From: Dyella sp. RRB7
Lineage (GTDB): Bacteria; Pseudomonadota; Gammaproteobacteria; Xanthomonadales; Rhodanobacteraceae
Direction of reading: 5' to 3'
DNA: 64,000 nucleotides
Assembly: GCF_022761115.1 (NCBI RefSeq)
Contig: NZ_JAKWJS010000006.1
Coordinates: 62,001 to 126,000, forward strand
Numbering within the stretch: the first letter of the stretch is position 1; each line of letters begins with the position of its first letter. The notes below the pieces were generated by a model. The model searched no databases. It was not told the origin of the DNA and saw nothing but the letters and a program-made list of their open reading frames with translations. The position numbers were made by a program, and so were the translations under genes. Positions 10,341 to 17,364 of the stretch are shown piece by piece.

Positions 10341-11936
10341 TTACCTGCCCAGGTCCTTCAGGAACTCCTTGGTGTACTGCAGCGGCGTGCTGGTGCTGAC
10401 CGAGTTGCACGTCGGTGACGCCGTGCTCTGGTTGCACGGGGTGTCGCGGTCGAGCGACCAGAAGTGCAGGCCGGCGAGGCCGTTGGCCACGGCGTAGCTG
10501 GTGATGGCGTCGGCGTTGGCGATGCTGAAGTTCTCGCTCGACACATCGTTGACGCCGATCATCGGAGTCAGCTCGATCTTGCTGGCCGGGATGCCGTAGG
10601 TGTGCTCCAGATTGGTCACCGCCTGGATGGCGGACTGGCCCATGTCGCAGGCGCCGTTGGACACCACGCACACGCTGCTGCTGGGGCCGCCGAAGTCCAT
10701 CACCATCAGGTTGATGGTGTAGTTGGTGAGAGTGGAGGCCTGGATCGCCTTGATCACTTCATCACCCAGGCTGTTGACGCCACCGTAGCTGCCGTCCGAT
10801 GCACCCAGCGTGGCCAGCGTGAACGAGAAGCGCAGGTTGGGATACAGGCTCTGGCCGTAGACGGCTGCGGCGACAAGGGCGTTGATCTGCGCCTGGCTCT
10901 GGCCGCCTTCGATATCGAAATCCACGCCGACCATCTGCGGCGACATGTAGCGCGAAAGGAATGATGCAAAGCCGGCCGTACTGCCGCAGGTGAAGACGCC
11001 AGCTTCGCCACCGGTGGAAACCACGTAGGGCAGGCCGGCGCTGGAGAGGGCGGCAATGTTCGCGCTGGCGAAGGTGGCGCCCGGTACGCCGCCCCAGTTC
11101 TCGCTGCCGCATTCGCCGGTGGCGAAGGCGAGGGTGATGGCGCTGAGGTCGGGCACGCTGGTGGACACCAGCCCGCCGCTGCCGACGACCGGAATCGCCG
11201 AGCCGGTGACAGCGCTCTGCATCACGTTGGTGTTCCAGTTGAGATTGACCGTCACGTCCTTGTACGGACTGAACAGCAGGTTCGCGCCCGTGCCAGGCGG
11301 CGTGGCTGGGCTGCCGCCGCCCGAACTGCCACCACCGGAGCTTCCGCCGCCGCTGCTGCCACCGCCGGAGCTACCGCCACCAGAACTGCCGCCACCGCTG
11401 CCGGTACAACTGCCTTGCGACGTCCACGGTTCGGCCGAGCCGGTGGGTCCACTGTTGGTGGCCGGATCGTTGCCTTGTGTCCACCAGTTGGCCAGGTAGT
11501 TGATGCCGTTTTCGCTGGCGATCTGTCCGCCGGTATAGACCTGGGTGGATACCCATGCCGCGGCGCAGGTGCCGGACGAGGTCGTGCCGCCACCACCACT
11601 GCCGCTGCTGCCGCCACTGCCAGTGCCGCCGCTTGTGCCGCACGCGCCCAGCGATGTCCAGGGTTCGCCGGTACCGGTGGCGCCGTTGTTGCTGGCGGGG
11701 TCATTGCCTTGCGTCCACCAGTTGGCCTGGTAGTTCACGCCGTTCTCGCTGACGGTGGCGCCGCCCGAGTAGGCGGTGCTGGCATTCCACGCCGCCGCGC
11801 AGGTCTGCACGCTTTGCGCTTGCACCGTCTGAGTCGGGACCATCGTCATCAGGCTCATCGCCATGGCGCCGCCGGCCGTGCAGCCGATGGCGTGGAGTGC
11901 TGCACGTAACCACATAACCGATTGCTTCATTCGCAT
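10341..11936 (-). CDS. Secreted GH18 chitinase with two chitin-binding modules
   Basis: Hydrolyses chitin outside the cell. 531 residues in order: a signal peptide (about 1-40); two near-identical CBM5/12-type modules (about 45-99 and 124-177, each with CAAAW, SENG(V/I)NY, ANWWTQGNDP and EPWTS); a Gly/Ser linker; and a GH18 barrel from about 220 to the end. The catalytic motif is VGVDFDIEGG (GH18 DxDxE, the last Glu being the acid/base). The linker after the second module is five exact GGGSS units plus GGGS. The ATG at 11936 follows AGGAGA at good spacing. A longer in-frame extension upstream is less likely because the signal peptide begins here. Two nag-box-like operators lie upstream (12091 and 12324), consistent with control by N-acetylglucosamine. 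Confidence 0.93.
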   Translation of the reverse strand: MRMKQSVMWLRAALHAIGCTAGGAMAMSLMTMVPTQTVQAQSVQTCAAAWNASTAYSGGATVSENGVNYQANWWTQGNDPASNNGATGTGEPWTSLGACGTSGGTGSGGSSGSGGGGTTSSGTCAAAWVSTQVYTGGQIASENGINYLANWWTQGNDPATNSGPTGSAEPWTSQGSCTGSGGGSSGGGSSGGGSSGGGSSGGGSSGGGSPATPPGTGANLLFSPYKDVTVNLNWNTNVMQSAVTGSAIPVVGSGGLVSTSVPDLSAITLAFATGECGSENWGGVPGATFASANIAALSSAGLPYVVSTGGEAGVFTCGSTAGFASFLSRYMSPQMVGVDFDIEGGQSQAQINALVAAAVYGQSLYPNLRFSFTLATLGASDGSYGGVNSLGDEVIKAIQASTLTNYTINLMVMDFGGPSSSVCVVSNGACDMGQSAIQAVTNLEHTYGIPASKIELTPMIGVNDVSSENFSIANADAITSYAVANGLAGLHFWSLDRDTPCNQSTASPTCNSVSTSTPLQYTKEFLKDLGR

Positions 11937-12090
11937 AGGGGTTTCTCCTGGTGGTACTGCATCGCTAGGGTGGATATTTCTTGGCGACCTGCCCGGGTTC
12001 CGGTTGGGCGTCGCGGGCTCGTCGTTCCGAGGCGTTCCTTGCCTGCCAAGGCTTGCGTCCTGGCCGGAGCGATGTCGTCGTAAGTCCCGT

Positions 12091-12108
12091 AATGACAACG
12101 TTGTCTCC
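12091..12108 (-). promoter_or_regulatory. Nag-box-like operator upstream of the chitinase
   Basis: AATGACAACGTTGTCTCC contains the perfect 12-base palindrome GACAACGTTGTC. From memory, the xanthomonad GlcNAc repressor (NagR, LacI family) box is AATGACARCGYTGTCATT; the first 15 positions match. It lies about 155 bases upstream of the chitinase start. A LacI-type repressor site is likely; its assignment to NagR is inference. Confidence 0.55.
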
Positions 12109-12323
12109 AATGTGGCGAACAAACTGTGACGGCGCGCGTGGAATGACCAAGGCGCGGCATCGCGATACGGCATCGCGCCGCTTCAAGGGTATTTATGCCG
12201 CGTCGCAGCAGATTTATGGCGCAATGCAGCGTAGGGATGAGCGATGTCATCGGCAGGCCAAACGAGCGTGGCCGTTCGTCTCAAGGCACGTGGCGTGGCG
12301 ATTGGAAGTTGGCTGGAGACATG

Positions 12324-12341
12324 AATGACAACGTTATCCGT
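12324..12341. promoter_or_regulatory. Second nag-box-like operator in the divergent region
   Basis: AATGACAACGTTATCCGT repeats the first 12 bases of the motif at 12091 and then diverges (one mismatch in the palindrome, and the outer right arm is lost). It could be an auxiliary operator for looping with the site at 12091, or could influence the operon starting at 12597. Weaker than the first site. Confidence 0.4.
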
Positions 12342-12596
12342 TAGGGCGTGGGGTGATTTGCGCTTCAAAGCGCTGGCATGAGGTTGCTGCGGGTTCGGCT
12401 CGTACTGGCGCGCAAAAATTCAGGCCTGTCCGATTTCGTCAGGTAGTTTTCATGACTAGATTGCGTGCGGATAAGTCATTGCGTCTTTCCTGGCCGCTTG
12501 CGTATCCTAGGTAACGCCAAGCTACTCATGCGAGCTGGCTGATGCTCAAGGTCGAGCGACGCGATGGATTGCGACACATAAAGGGAGTTAGGCATC

Positions 12597-13808
12597 GTGC
12601 GGTTTTGGTCGTTGCGCTGGCGGAGTGCCGGTGCCAGCAGGTATCGGCTTGCTTTCGTCATTGCGGTCGTCATGATCGCCTGGATGCCTCCTCGGGCGAT
12701 GGCGGTCACCGGCGATCCGGTGTATTTCGCCGGCGTGGCTTTTACGGGAAGGGCCGCCGATACCAGACAAGCATTCCCTCATCTTTCGCACGTGTTGAAT
12801 GGCGATGGCTACGCACTCGTCAATCGGCAGATTCGCCAGCGCTTGCAGGGCAAGGACCTGGCGCTGAACGTCGTGTTCGACCAACTGGGTTCCATCAAGG
12901 ACGCCGCGCGATCCACTGCGTTGGCCCTGGCGATCGACCGCGAGAGCACGTCGGTGGAACACATCGGCGGCGTCTACAAGCTGCGGCTGGAAATTGCCGC
13001 GCAGGCGTTGTTCTTCGACTTCAAGGAAAAGCAGGTGCTGGGCGGCTTCCCGCTGACCCTGGACTTCATCGATGTGCGCGATGAGCCGCCTTCGGAGCAG
13101 GAGATCCAGGCGGCATTCGCGGCAATGATCGTCGACGGTGCGAATGCACATAGCCTGGTGGGTGAGTTCGCGCAGCTGCTTGGCCAGGTGCAGGTGCCGT
13201 CGGCGGCGACGCGCCACTTGCGCGTCAGCGCGGTGACACTGCAGCCCAAGGCGCTGGAGTATCTGGCGCAGGCCGCGCCGGATGTGCCGGTGAAAACACT
13301 ACAGGCACAGATCGCGCAGGAGTTCGGCAAGTACCTGGCGGCCAACCAGCGGCTATCGCTGCTGCCGTATCAAAGCGACCAGGCGCTGGGCGCCAGCATG
13401 GCCGCCCGTTTCGTCGAAGGCGAGGCCTTCGATCTGAAGATACCGGACGCCGACTATGAGGTGACGATCGACGTGGCCGGCTTCAAGAAGGTCGAGCAGA
13501 GCCATGCGAATGCATCGACCCTGTTCCTGTATGGCGCCTTCGCGGATATCGCGGTGCGCGAGCCGGTCTCGGGCAAGGTGTATTTCTCCCAGCGCATCAA
13601 GCAGGGCGCGACGAAGGAAGTGCCGGTCACCCAATCGTCGGTGGACGACTGGGCGGCGTCATACGAAACGCTGTTGCTGCTGTTCAACAACTTTACCCAG
13701 GCGCTGTCGGCGCCTGACAACGCCTGGACGCGTTCCGCCCTGCCTGAGGGGCGCGAGGCCAAGGATCAGCTTTCTCATGTGGCGGAGCTAGTCAAATCAT
13801 GTCGATAA
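12597..13808 (+). CDS. Secreted protein of unknown function, first gene of a four-gene envelope operon
   Basis: Not recognised. 403 residues with an Arg-rich N-terminus and a hydrophobic signal segment ending in a likely cleavage site (about residues 18-37, ...MPPRAMA-VTGDPVYF). The mature part has alternating helical and beta-like stretches. The C-terminal third is beta-rich (DLKIPDADYEVTIDVAGF, LFLYGAFADIAVREP) with a final amphipathic helix. The only mature-region Cys is at the very C-terminus (KSCR). The GTG start at 12597 follows GGGAGTTAGG at good spacing. It overlaps the next gene by 10 bases, so the two are translationally coupled. The pairing with a CsgG/FlgT-like lipoprotein downstream suggests an outer-membrane-associated assembly; that is inference. 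Confidence 0.85.
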   Translation: MRFWSLRWRSAGASRYRLAFVIAVVMIAWMPPRAMAVTGDPVYFAGVAFTGRAADTRQAFPHLSHVLNGDGYALVNRQIRQRLQGKDLALNVVFDQLGSIKDAARSTALALAIDRESTSVEHIGGVYKLRLEIAAQALFFDFKEKQVLGGFPLTLDFIDVRDEPPSEQEIQAAFAAMIVDGANAHSLVGEFAQLLGQVQVPSAATRHLRVSAVTLQPKALEYLAQAAPDVPVKTLQAQIAQEFGKYLAANQRLSLLPYQSDQALGASMAARFVEGEAFDLKIPDADYEVTIDVAGFKKVEQSHANASTLFLYGAFADIAVREPVSGKVYFSQRIKQGATKEVPVTQSSVDDWAASYETLLLLFNNFTQALSAPDNAWTRSALPEGREAKDQLSHVAELVKSCR

Positions 13809-14905
13809 GGTTTCTTTTGGGGGTGCTGCTGGCGGTAGCGTGCCTGTGTGGTGGTGCGGTTCATGCCGAGACGGCATCGGGAAAAGGCATGGGCAGCGTC
13901 AACTACAGCTGGCGGCTGGGCGCCGATGATCGGCAGGAGGCCTTGCGCAAGGCCAAGCTCAATGCGGTGGAGCGCTATATTGCCGATACGAACGCGGCGC
14001 GCTCGCGTGCCTTCGACCAGCAGCGCGATCGCATTGCGGCGCATATTGACGACTACGTGCTTGGCGCCACGGTTCTCTCCGAGAACGAGGACAAGGCGGC
14101 CAAAACCTATAACGTGGTGATCCGGGCCGACATCAACGGCACGCGCCTGCTCAATGATCTCGGCGGTGGTTCGGCCACGGCAGCGGCGGTGGCATCCACC
14201 CAGCATCCGATGTTGACCTTCCTGTTCGTCGCCCGCAGCCAGTCCAGCGTGCAGAGCTTCGATGACAAGGTCTACAAGCGCGAGGACGTCGATGCCTCGG
14301 CCTCGCGCAAGACGCACGAGGGCGAGACGGTGCGTGCCCATAGCGTGGATACCTCGGACAGCATGGACACGCATGCCAGCATGGCGGTCACCAGCGGCGG
14401 CAGCACCACGCGCAAGGCCGACAAGGTCGACTGGACGGTCAGCCGGGCCAGCGAGATCAACACGGCAATGACGGGGCTGTTTGCCGATGCGGGCTATGAC
14501 GTGATCGAAGCCGATCAGGTCGAAAGCTCCAGCAATGGGCTGCTGAATATCGACCAGATCCGCGCGGCGTACAGCCACGGCGACGACCTGCCTTCACAGC
14601 TGATGCGCAACACCACGCAAGGCGTGCAGCAGGCGGGCATCGGGCTGCTGGCAATCGGCACATTGGACGTGGGCATGCAGGACAAGGACCCGGTCAGCGG
14701 TAACACCCGCGTCTATGTCACGGTGACCGGCAAGGTCTACAACGTATCGAGCAAGTTTGCCCGCACGGTGTCTTCGGTGGGCCCCGTGCAGTACGCCGGC
14801 CTCGGTCCCGATGCGTCCGTGGCGCGCACCAATGCGCTGAAGCTCGCCGCCCAGAATGCCGCCCAGCAGATGGTCGACGAACTCAACAACAAGGGCATCC
14901 ACTGA
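13799..14905 (+). CDS. Secreted protein with an LPP20/FlgT-N-like N-terminal region, second gene of the operon
   Basis: 368 residues with a clear signal peptide (MSIRFLLGVLLAVACLCGGAVHA-ETA). Residues about 28-120 (a Gly-rich strand, then DRQEALRKAKLNAVERYI and later YNVVIRADING) resemble the alternating helix/strand domain of LPP20, FlgT-N and related envelope proteins, where a helix EAxxxAxxxAxxxY recurs. The C-terminal region (GIGLLAIGTLDVGM, then VYVTVTGKVYNV, ending VARTNALKLAAQNAAQQMVDEL) looks like a CsgG-type nucleotide-like fold with the usual final helix. Both are by-eye resemblances. The middle (about 160-215) is polar and Ser/Thr/Asp-rich. It begins 10 bases inside the previous gene and is followed after 47 bases by the third gene. 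Confidence 0.82.
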   Translation: MSIRFLLGVLLAVACLCGGAVHAETASGKGMGSVNYSWRLGADDRQEALRKAKLNAVERYIADTNAARSRAFDQQRDRIAAHIDDYVLGATVLSENEDKAAKTYNVVIRADINGTRLLNDLGGGSATAAAVASTQHPMLTFLFVARSQSSVQSFDDKVYKREDVDASASRKTHEGETVRAHSVDTSDSMDTHASMAVTSGGSTTRKADKVDWTVSRASEINTAMTGLFADAGYDVIEADQVESSSNGLLNIDQIRAAYSHGDDLPSQLMRNTTQGVQQAGIGLLAIGTLDVGMQDKDPVSGNTRVYVTVTGKVYNVSSKFARTVSSVGPVQYAGLGPDASVARTNALKLAAQNAAQQMVDELNNKGIH

Positions 14906-14952
14906 TCCATGACGGATCAGTGCGTCATATCCATGGTTTCGGAGAAAACCTT

Positions 14953-15630
14953 ATGAAGATTTCCAAGCACACCGCCATGGCGGCGACCCTGGCGCTCGTC
15001 TTCTGCGCCGCGTCCGCGCATGCCCAGTTCAAGTTGCCCGGCGGTCTCGGCGGAAGTTCGTCCAGCAGCAGCGATGACGGTGGCGATGCCGTGGCCGCGC
15101 AGGATTCGCTGGTCAAGTCGTTCGTCAGCTCGCAGAGCGAAGTGCTGGCCGCCCAGGTATTGCTGGCGAAAGCCTATGACCTGAACGACCAGGTGGCCTT
15201 GCTGGAGGCGCAGCAGAAGGCCTTGCAGAGCGGCGCGGTCGACCAGGATGCGCTCAAGAAGACGGTGGAGATTTCCAGCAACGCGAATCGCGAGATCAGC
15301 GCGCAGCAGGCGCAGAAAAGCGAGCTGTCGGCCCAGGGCAAGCAATACTACGAAGAAAGCCTGCCGCATTTCGCCAAGGGTGTCGCTGGCACCCGCGTGA
15401 TGGTGGGCGAGGCGCAGAAGTTCACCGCGGCCGTGAAGAGTTCGGCCAACGGCGGTCTAGCCGGCGCGGGTGCGGCAATGACCAAGCTCAAGGCCGGCAT
15501 GTATGTCGCCAAGGAAACGCCGTCCTACTCCAAGAGCCTGTTCGACACGTTCAAGAAGACGGTGTCGATCAGCAAGAGCAATGGCGTGAAGGTGCCCAGC
15601 GACGCAACCCAGGCGCTGGGTGACCTCTGA
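14953..15630 (+). CDS. Periplasmic helical protein of unknown function, third gene of the operon
   Basis: 225 residues. The ATG at 14953 was chosen because GGAG lies 8 bases upstream and because it gives a textbook signal peptide (MKISKHTAMAATLALVFCAASAHA-QFKLPG). An upstream in-frame start at 14920 would place 11 residues before it. After a short Gly/Ser stretch (GGLGGSSSSSSDDGG), the rest is predicted almost entirely helical (VAAQDSLVKSFVSSQSEVLAAQVLLAKAY, ISAQQAQKSELSAQGKQYYEESL), rich in Ala, Gln, Ser and Lys, with no mature Cys. It could be a soluble periplasmic spacer or a partner that packs against the lipoprotein encoded next. Its stop codon shares one base with the start of that gene. 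Confidence 0.85.
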   Translation: MKISKHTAMAATLALVFCAASAHAQFKLPGGLGGSSSSSSDDGGDAVAAQDSLVKSFVSSQSEVLAAQVLLAKAYDLNDQVALLEAQQKALQSGAVDQDALKKTVEISSNANREISAQQAQKSELSAQGKQYYEESLPHFAKGVAGTRVMVGEAQKFTAAVKSSANGGLAGAGAAMTKLKAGMYVAKETPSYSKSLFDTFKKTVSISKSNGVKVPSDATQALGDL

Positions 15631-17255
15631 TGGCCATCCGGGGCGCATTCCGAACATCGGTATCGCTCTCGTGCTGCGGCGGCCTTCTGGTCGCCGCAGT
15701 GCTGTTGGCGGCGTGCCATCGCGATGAGCCAGCGACGGGACAGGACAAGCCCGCGGCCGCCGCAACGGCTTCGCCCCCGGCTACGGCTCCCCGGCAGAAG
15801 CCGGATTTCGGTGGCGTGGACAGCCGACACGTGGAAGCCACGGGCGAGGGCGCCTCGCTGCAGGCGGCCATCGACAACGCCATCCGCCTCGCCATCGAGC
15901 AGGTCAACGGCAAGGCGGTCGCCGGCGGTACGGGGCAGTGGGCGGGTAGCGCGAGTTTTGCTTCGAGCGACGAGCAGGTGGATTTCAGCTCCAGCGCTTA
16001 CGCCGCCTGGCTGAGTAGTCATACGGCAGGCGCCGTGACGAACTTTCGCGTGCTGTCGCAAAAGCAGGTCGATCAGCCATCGAGCACGAGCGAGCAGAGC
16101 CTGAAGGCGAGCCGCGGCGAAAGTTGGAACAAGGGCAAGCTCGATGCCGCGGCCAGCGCCGAGGCAGTCAACGCCGATACCCGTGCGGGCGCCGCCGCGG
16201 GAGTGAAAGGCGAGTGGGACCAGAAGCGGGGTGCCGAGCAGGTCGATTACCAAAGCCGCCACACCGAGTACGCCAGTCACTGGGAAGTGCGCATAGCCGC
16301 TGACGTTGCGACCTATCGCGAGGCCGCATCGGCCAAGCTGACCCGCGTGGTGGTGGCCATGCCGAGGATGAAGCAGGCAGGTTACCGCGTGGGAGACACC
16401 ACGATTCCGGCCGAGGTTGTTGCCCAGCAGGTCCGTGCCAAGTTGACCGATGCATTGACCCAGACGCACCGCTTTACCGTGCTCGATCGCGATGCAGATG
16501 CGGACATGGGCGACGAAATCGAGCGCATCCAAGCCGGGGCGGCCAAGCCCGCCGATACGGCGAGGCTGGGCCAGCAGCTGGCGACCGACCTGATCGTGAT
16601 CCCCACCATCGACCGTTTCGAATACCTGCGCCACGAACGTGCATTGCGCACCAGCGATCGAACGCTGGCGAGCTTTTCCGGTGGTGGTGCGCTGTCGTTC
16701 CGCGTGGTCAACGCGGTGACCGGCCAGGTGGTGATGTCGCAGTCGTTCGATTATTCGTTGCCTGCCACCGCGCCAACGACGCTTGGCGTGTCGGTCGATG
16801 GCCAGCGCCTGGCTGCCGAGATGATGGATTCACTGGATCGCAACATCATCGCCGCGATCTTGCGTGGCACTTATCCGCTGTCGGTAGTGCAGCTCGATGG
16901 CCGTCAAGTGGTGATCAACCAGGGCGGCGATGCCGTGCTTGCCGGGCAGAACTACCAGGCCGTCCGGCTCGGCAAGGAGTTGATTGATCCCCAGTCCGGC
17001 GCTTCGCTGGGTGTCACCGAGCAGCCTTGTTGCATCGTTACGATCGAGCGGGTCACGCCGAACCTTTCCTACGGGCACATCGTGGACAAGGATTTCCAGC
17101 CGGATCAGCCATTCACGCCAGGCAGCATCGAGTTGCGCGATCCGGTGGCTGCCGCGCCGGCGGCGTCGATGCAGCATGCATCACGGCAACCCGCGGGCAA
17201 GCACACCACCAAGACTGCGGATGCGGACGCGGTCAAGGACGATGCCAACTGGTAG
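15630..17255 (+). CDS. CsgG/FlgT-like outer membrane lipoprotein, fourth gene of the operon
   Basis: 541 residues. The signal peptide ends in a lipobox (LLAAC, Cys at residue 29) followed by HRDE, so a lipid-anchored protein is predicted. After a Pro/Ala-rich linker come three parts. The FlgT-N-like region at about 52-140 has HVEATGEGASLQAAIDNAI and LAIEQVNGK. The CsgG/FlgT-middle-like region at about 230-400 has TRVVVAMPRM, AKLTDALTQTHRFTVLDRD, ATDLIVIPTIDRFEY and a final helix. The SH3-like C-terminal region at about 410-495 has VVINQGGDAVLAGQNYQAVRLG and CCIVTIERV. This is the architecture of Vibrio FlgT with a lipobox added. No flagellar or curli genes lie nearby. A hairpin terminator follows 58 bases downstream. 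Confidence 0.85.
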   Translation: MAIRGAFRTSVSLSCCGGLLVAAVLLAACHRDEPATGQDKPAAAATASPPATAPRQKPDFGGVDSRHVEATGEGASLQAAIDNAIRLAIEQVNGKAVAGGTGQWAGSASFASSDEQVDFSSSAYAAWLSSHTAGAVTNFRVLSQKQVDQPSSTSEQSLKASRGESWNKGKLDAAASAEAVNADTRAGAAAGVKGEWDQKRGAEQVDYQSRHTEYASHWEVRIAADVATYREAASAKLTRVVVAMPRMKQAGYRVGDTTIPAEVVAQQVRAKLTDALTQTHRFTVLDRDADADMGDEIERIQAGAAKPADTARLGQQLATDLIVIPTIDRFEYLRHERALRTSDRTLASFSGGGALSFRVVNAVTGQVVMSQSFDYSLPATAPTTLGVSVDGQRLAAEMMDSLDRNIIAAILRGTYPLSVVQLDGRQVVINQGGDAVLAGQNYQAVRLGKELIDPQSGASLGVTEQPCCIVTIERVTPNLSYGHIVDKDFQPDQPFTPGSIELRDPVAAAPAASMQHASRQPAGKHTTKTADADAVKDDANW

Positions 17256-17313
17256 CGCCGCCGTGCGGGAATAGGCGACGGAACGTGCGTGTTCGTGGTT
17301 TGTCGCTCAATAA

Positions 17314-17339
17314 AAAGGGCTCCGCATGCGGAGCCCTTT
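17314..17339. terminator. Bidirectional terminator between the envelope operon and gcvP
   Basis: A perfect 26-base palindrome with arms AAAGGGCTCCGCA and TGCGGAGCCCTTT, flanked by A-rich sequence on the left and TTTCTTC on the right. It can end transcription of both the upstream plus-strand operon and the convergent gcvP. Confidence 0.9.
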
Positions 17340-17364
17340 CTTCGTTCAAGCCACGGAGCGCGTG

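Larger units (their letters stand above)
11937..12596. other. 660-base divergent intergenic region between the chitinase and the four-gene envelope operon
   Basis: No convincing gene: short open frames here have no recognisable product and no ribosome-binding site. It contains two related palindromic motifs (12091-12108, 12324-12341) and is more AT-rich between about 12300 and 12500 than its neighbours. It must hold the promoters of both divergent units, but I could not fix their -35/-10 boxes. Confidence 0.6.

Noticed and set aside
11311-11400. Tandem repeats that look like a CRISPR or minisatellite
   Set aside because: They encode the GGGSS linker of the chitinase in frame, with units of 15 bases and no spacers, so this is a coding repeat.
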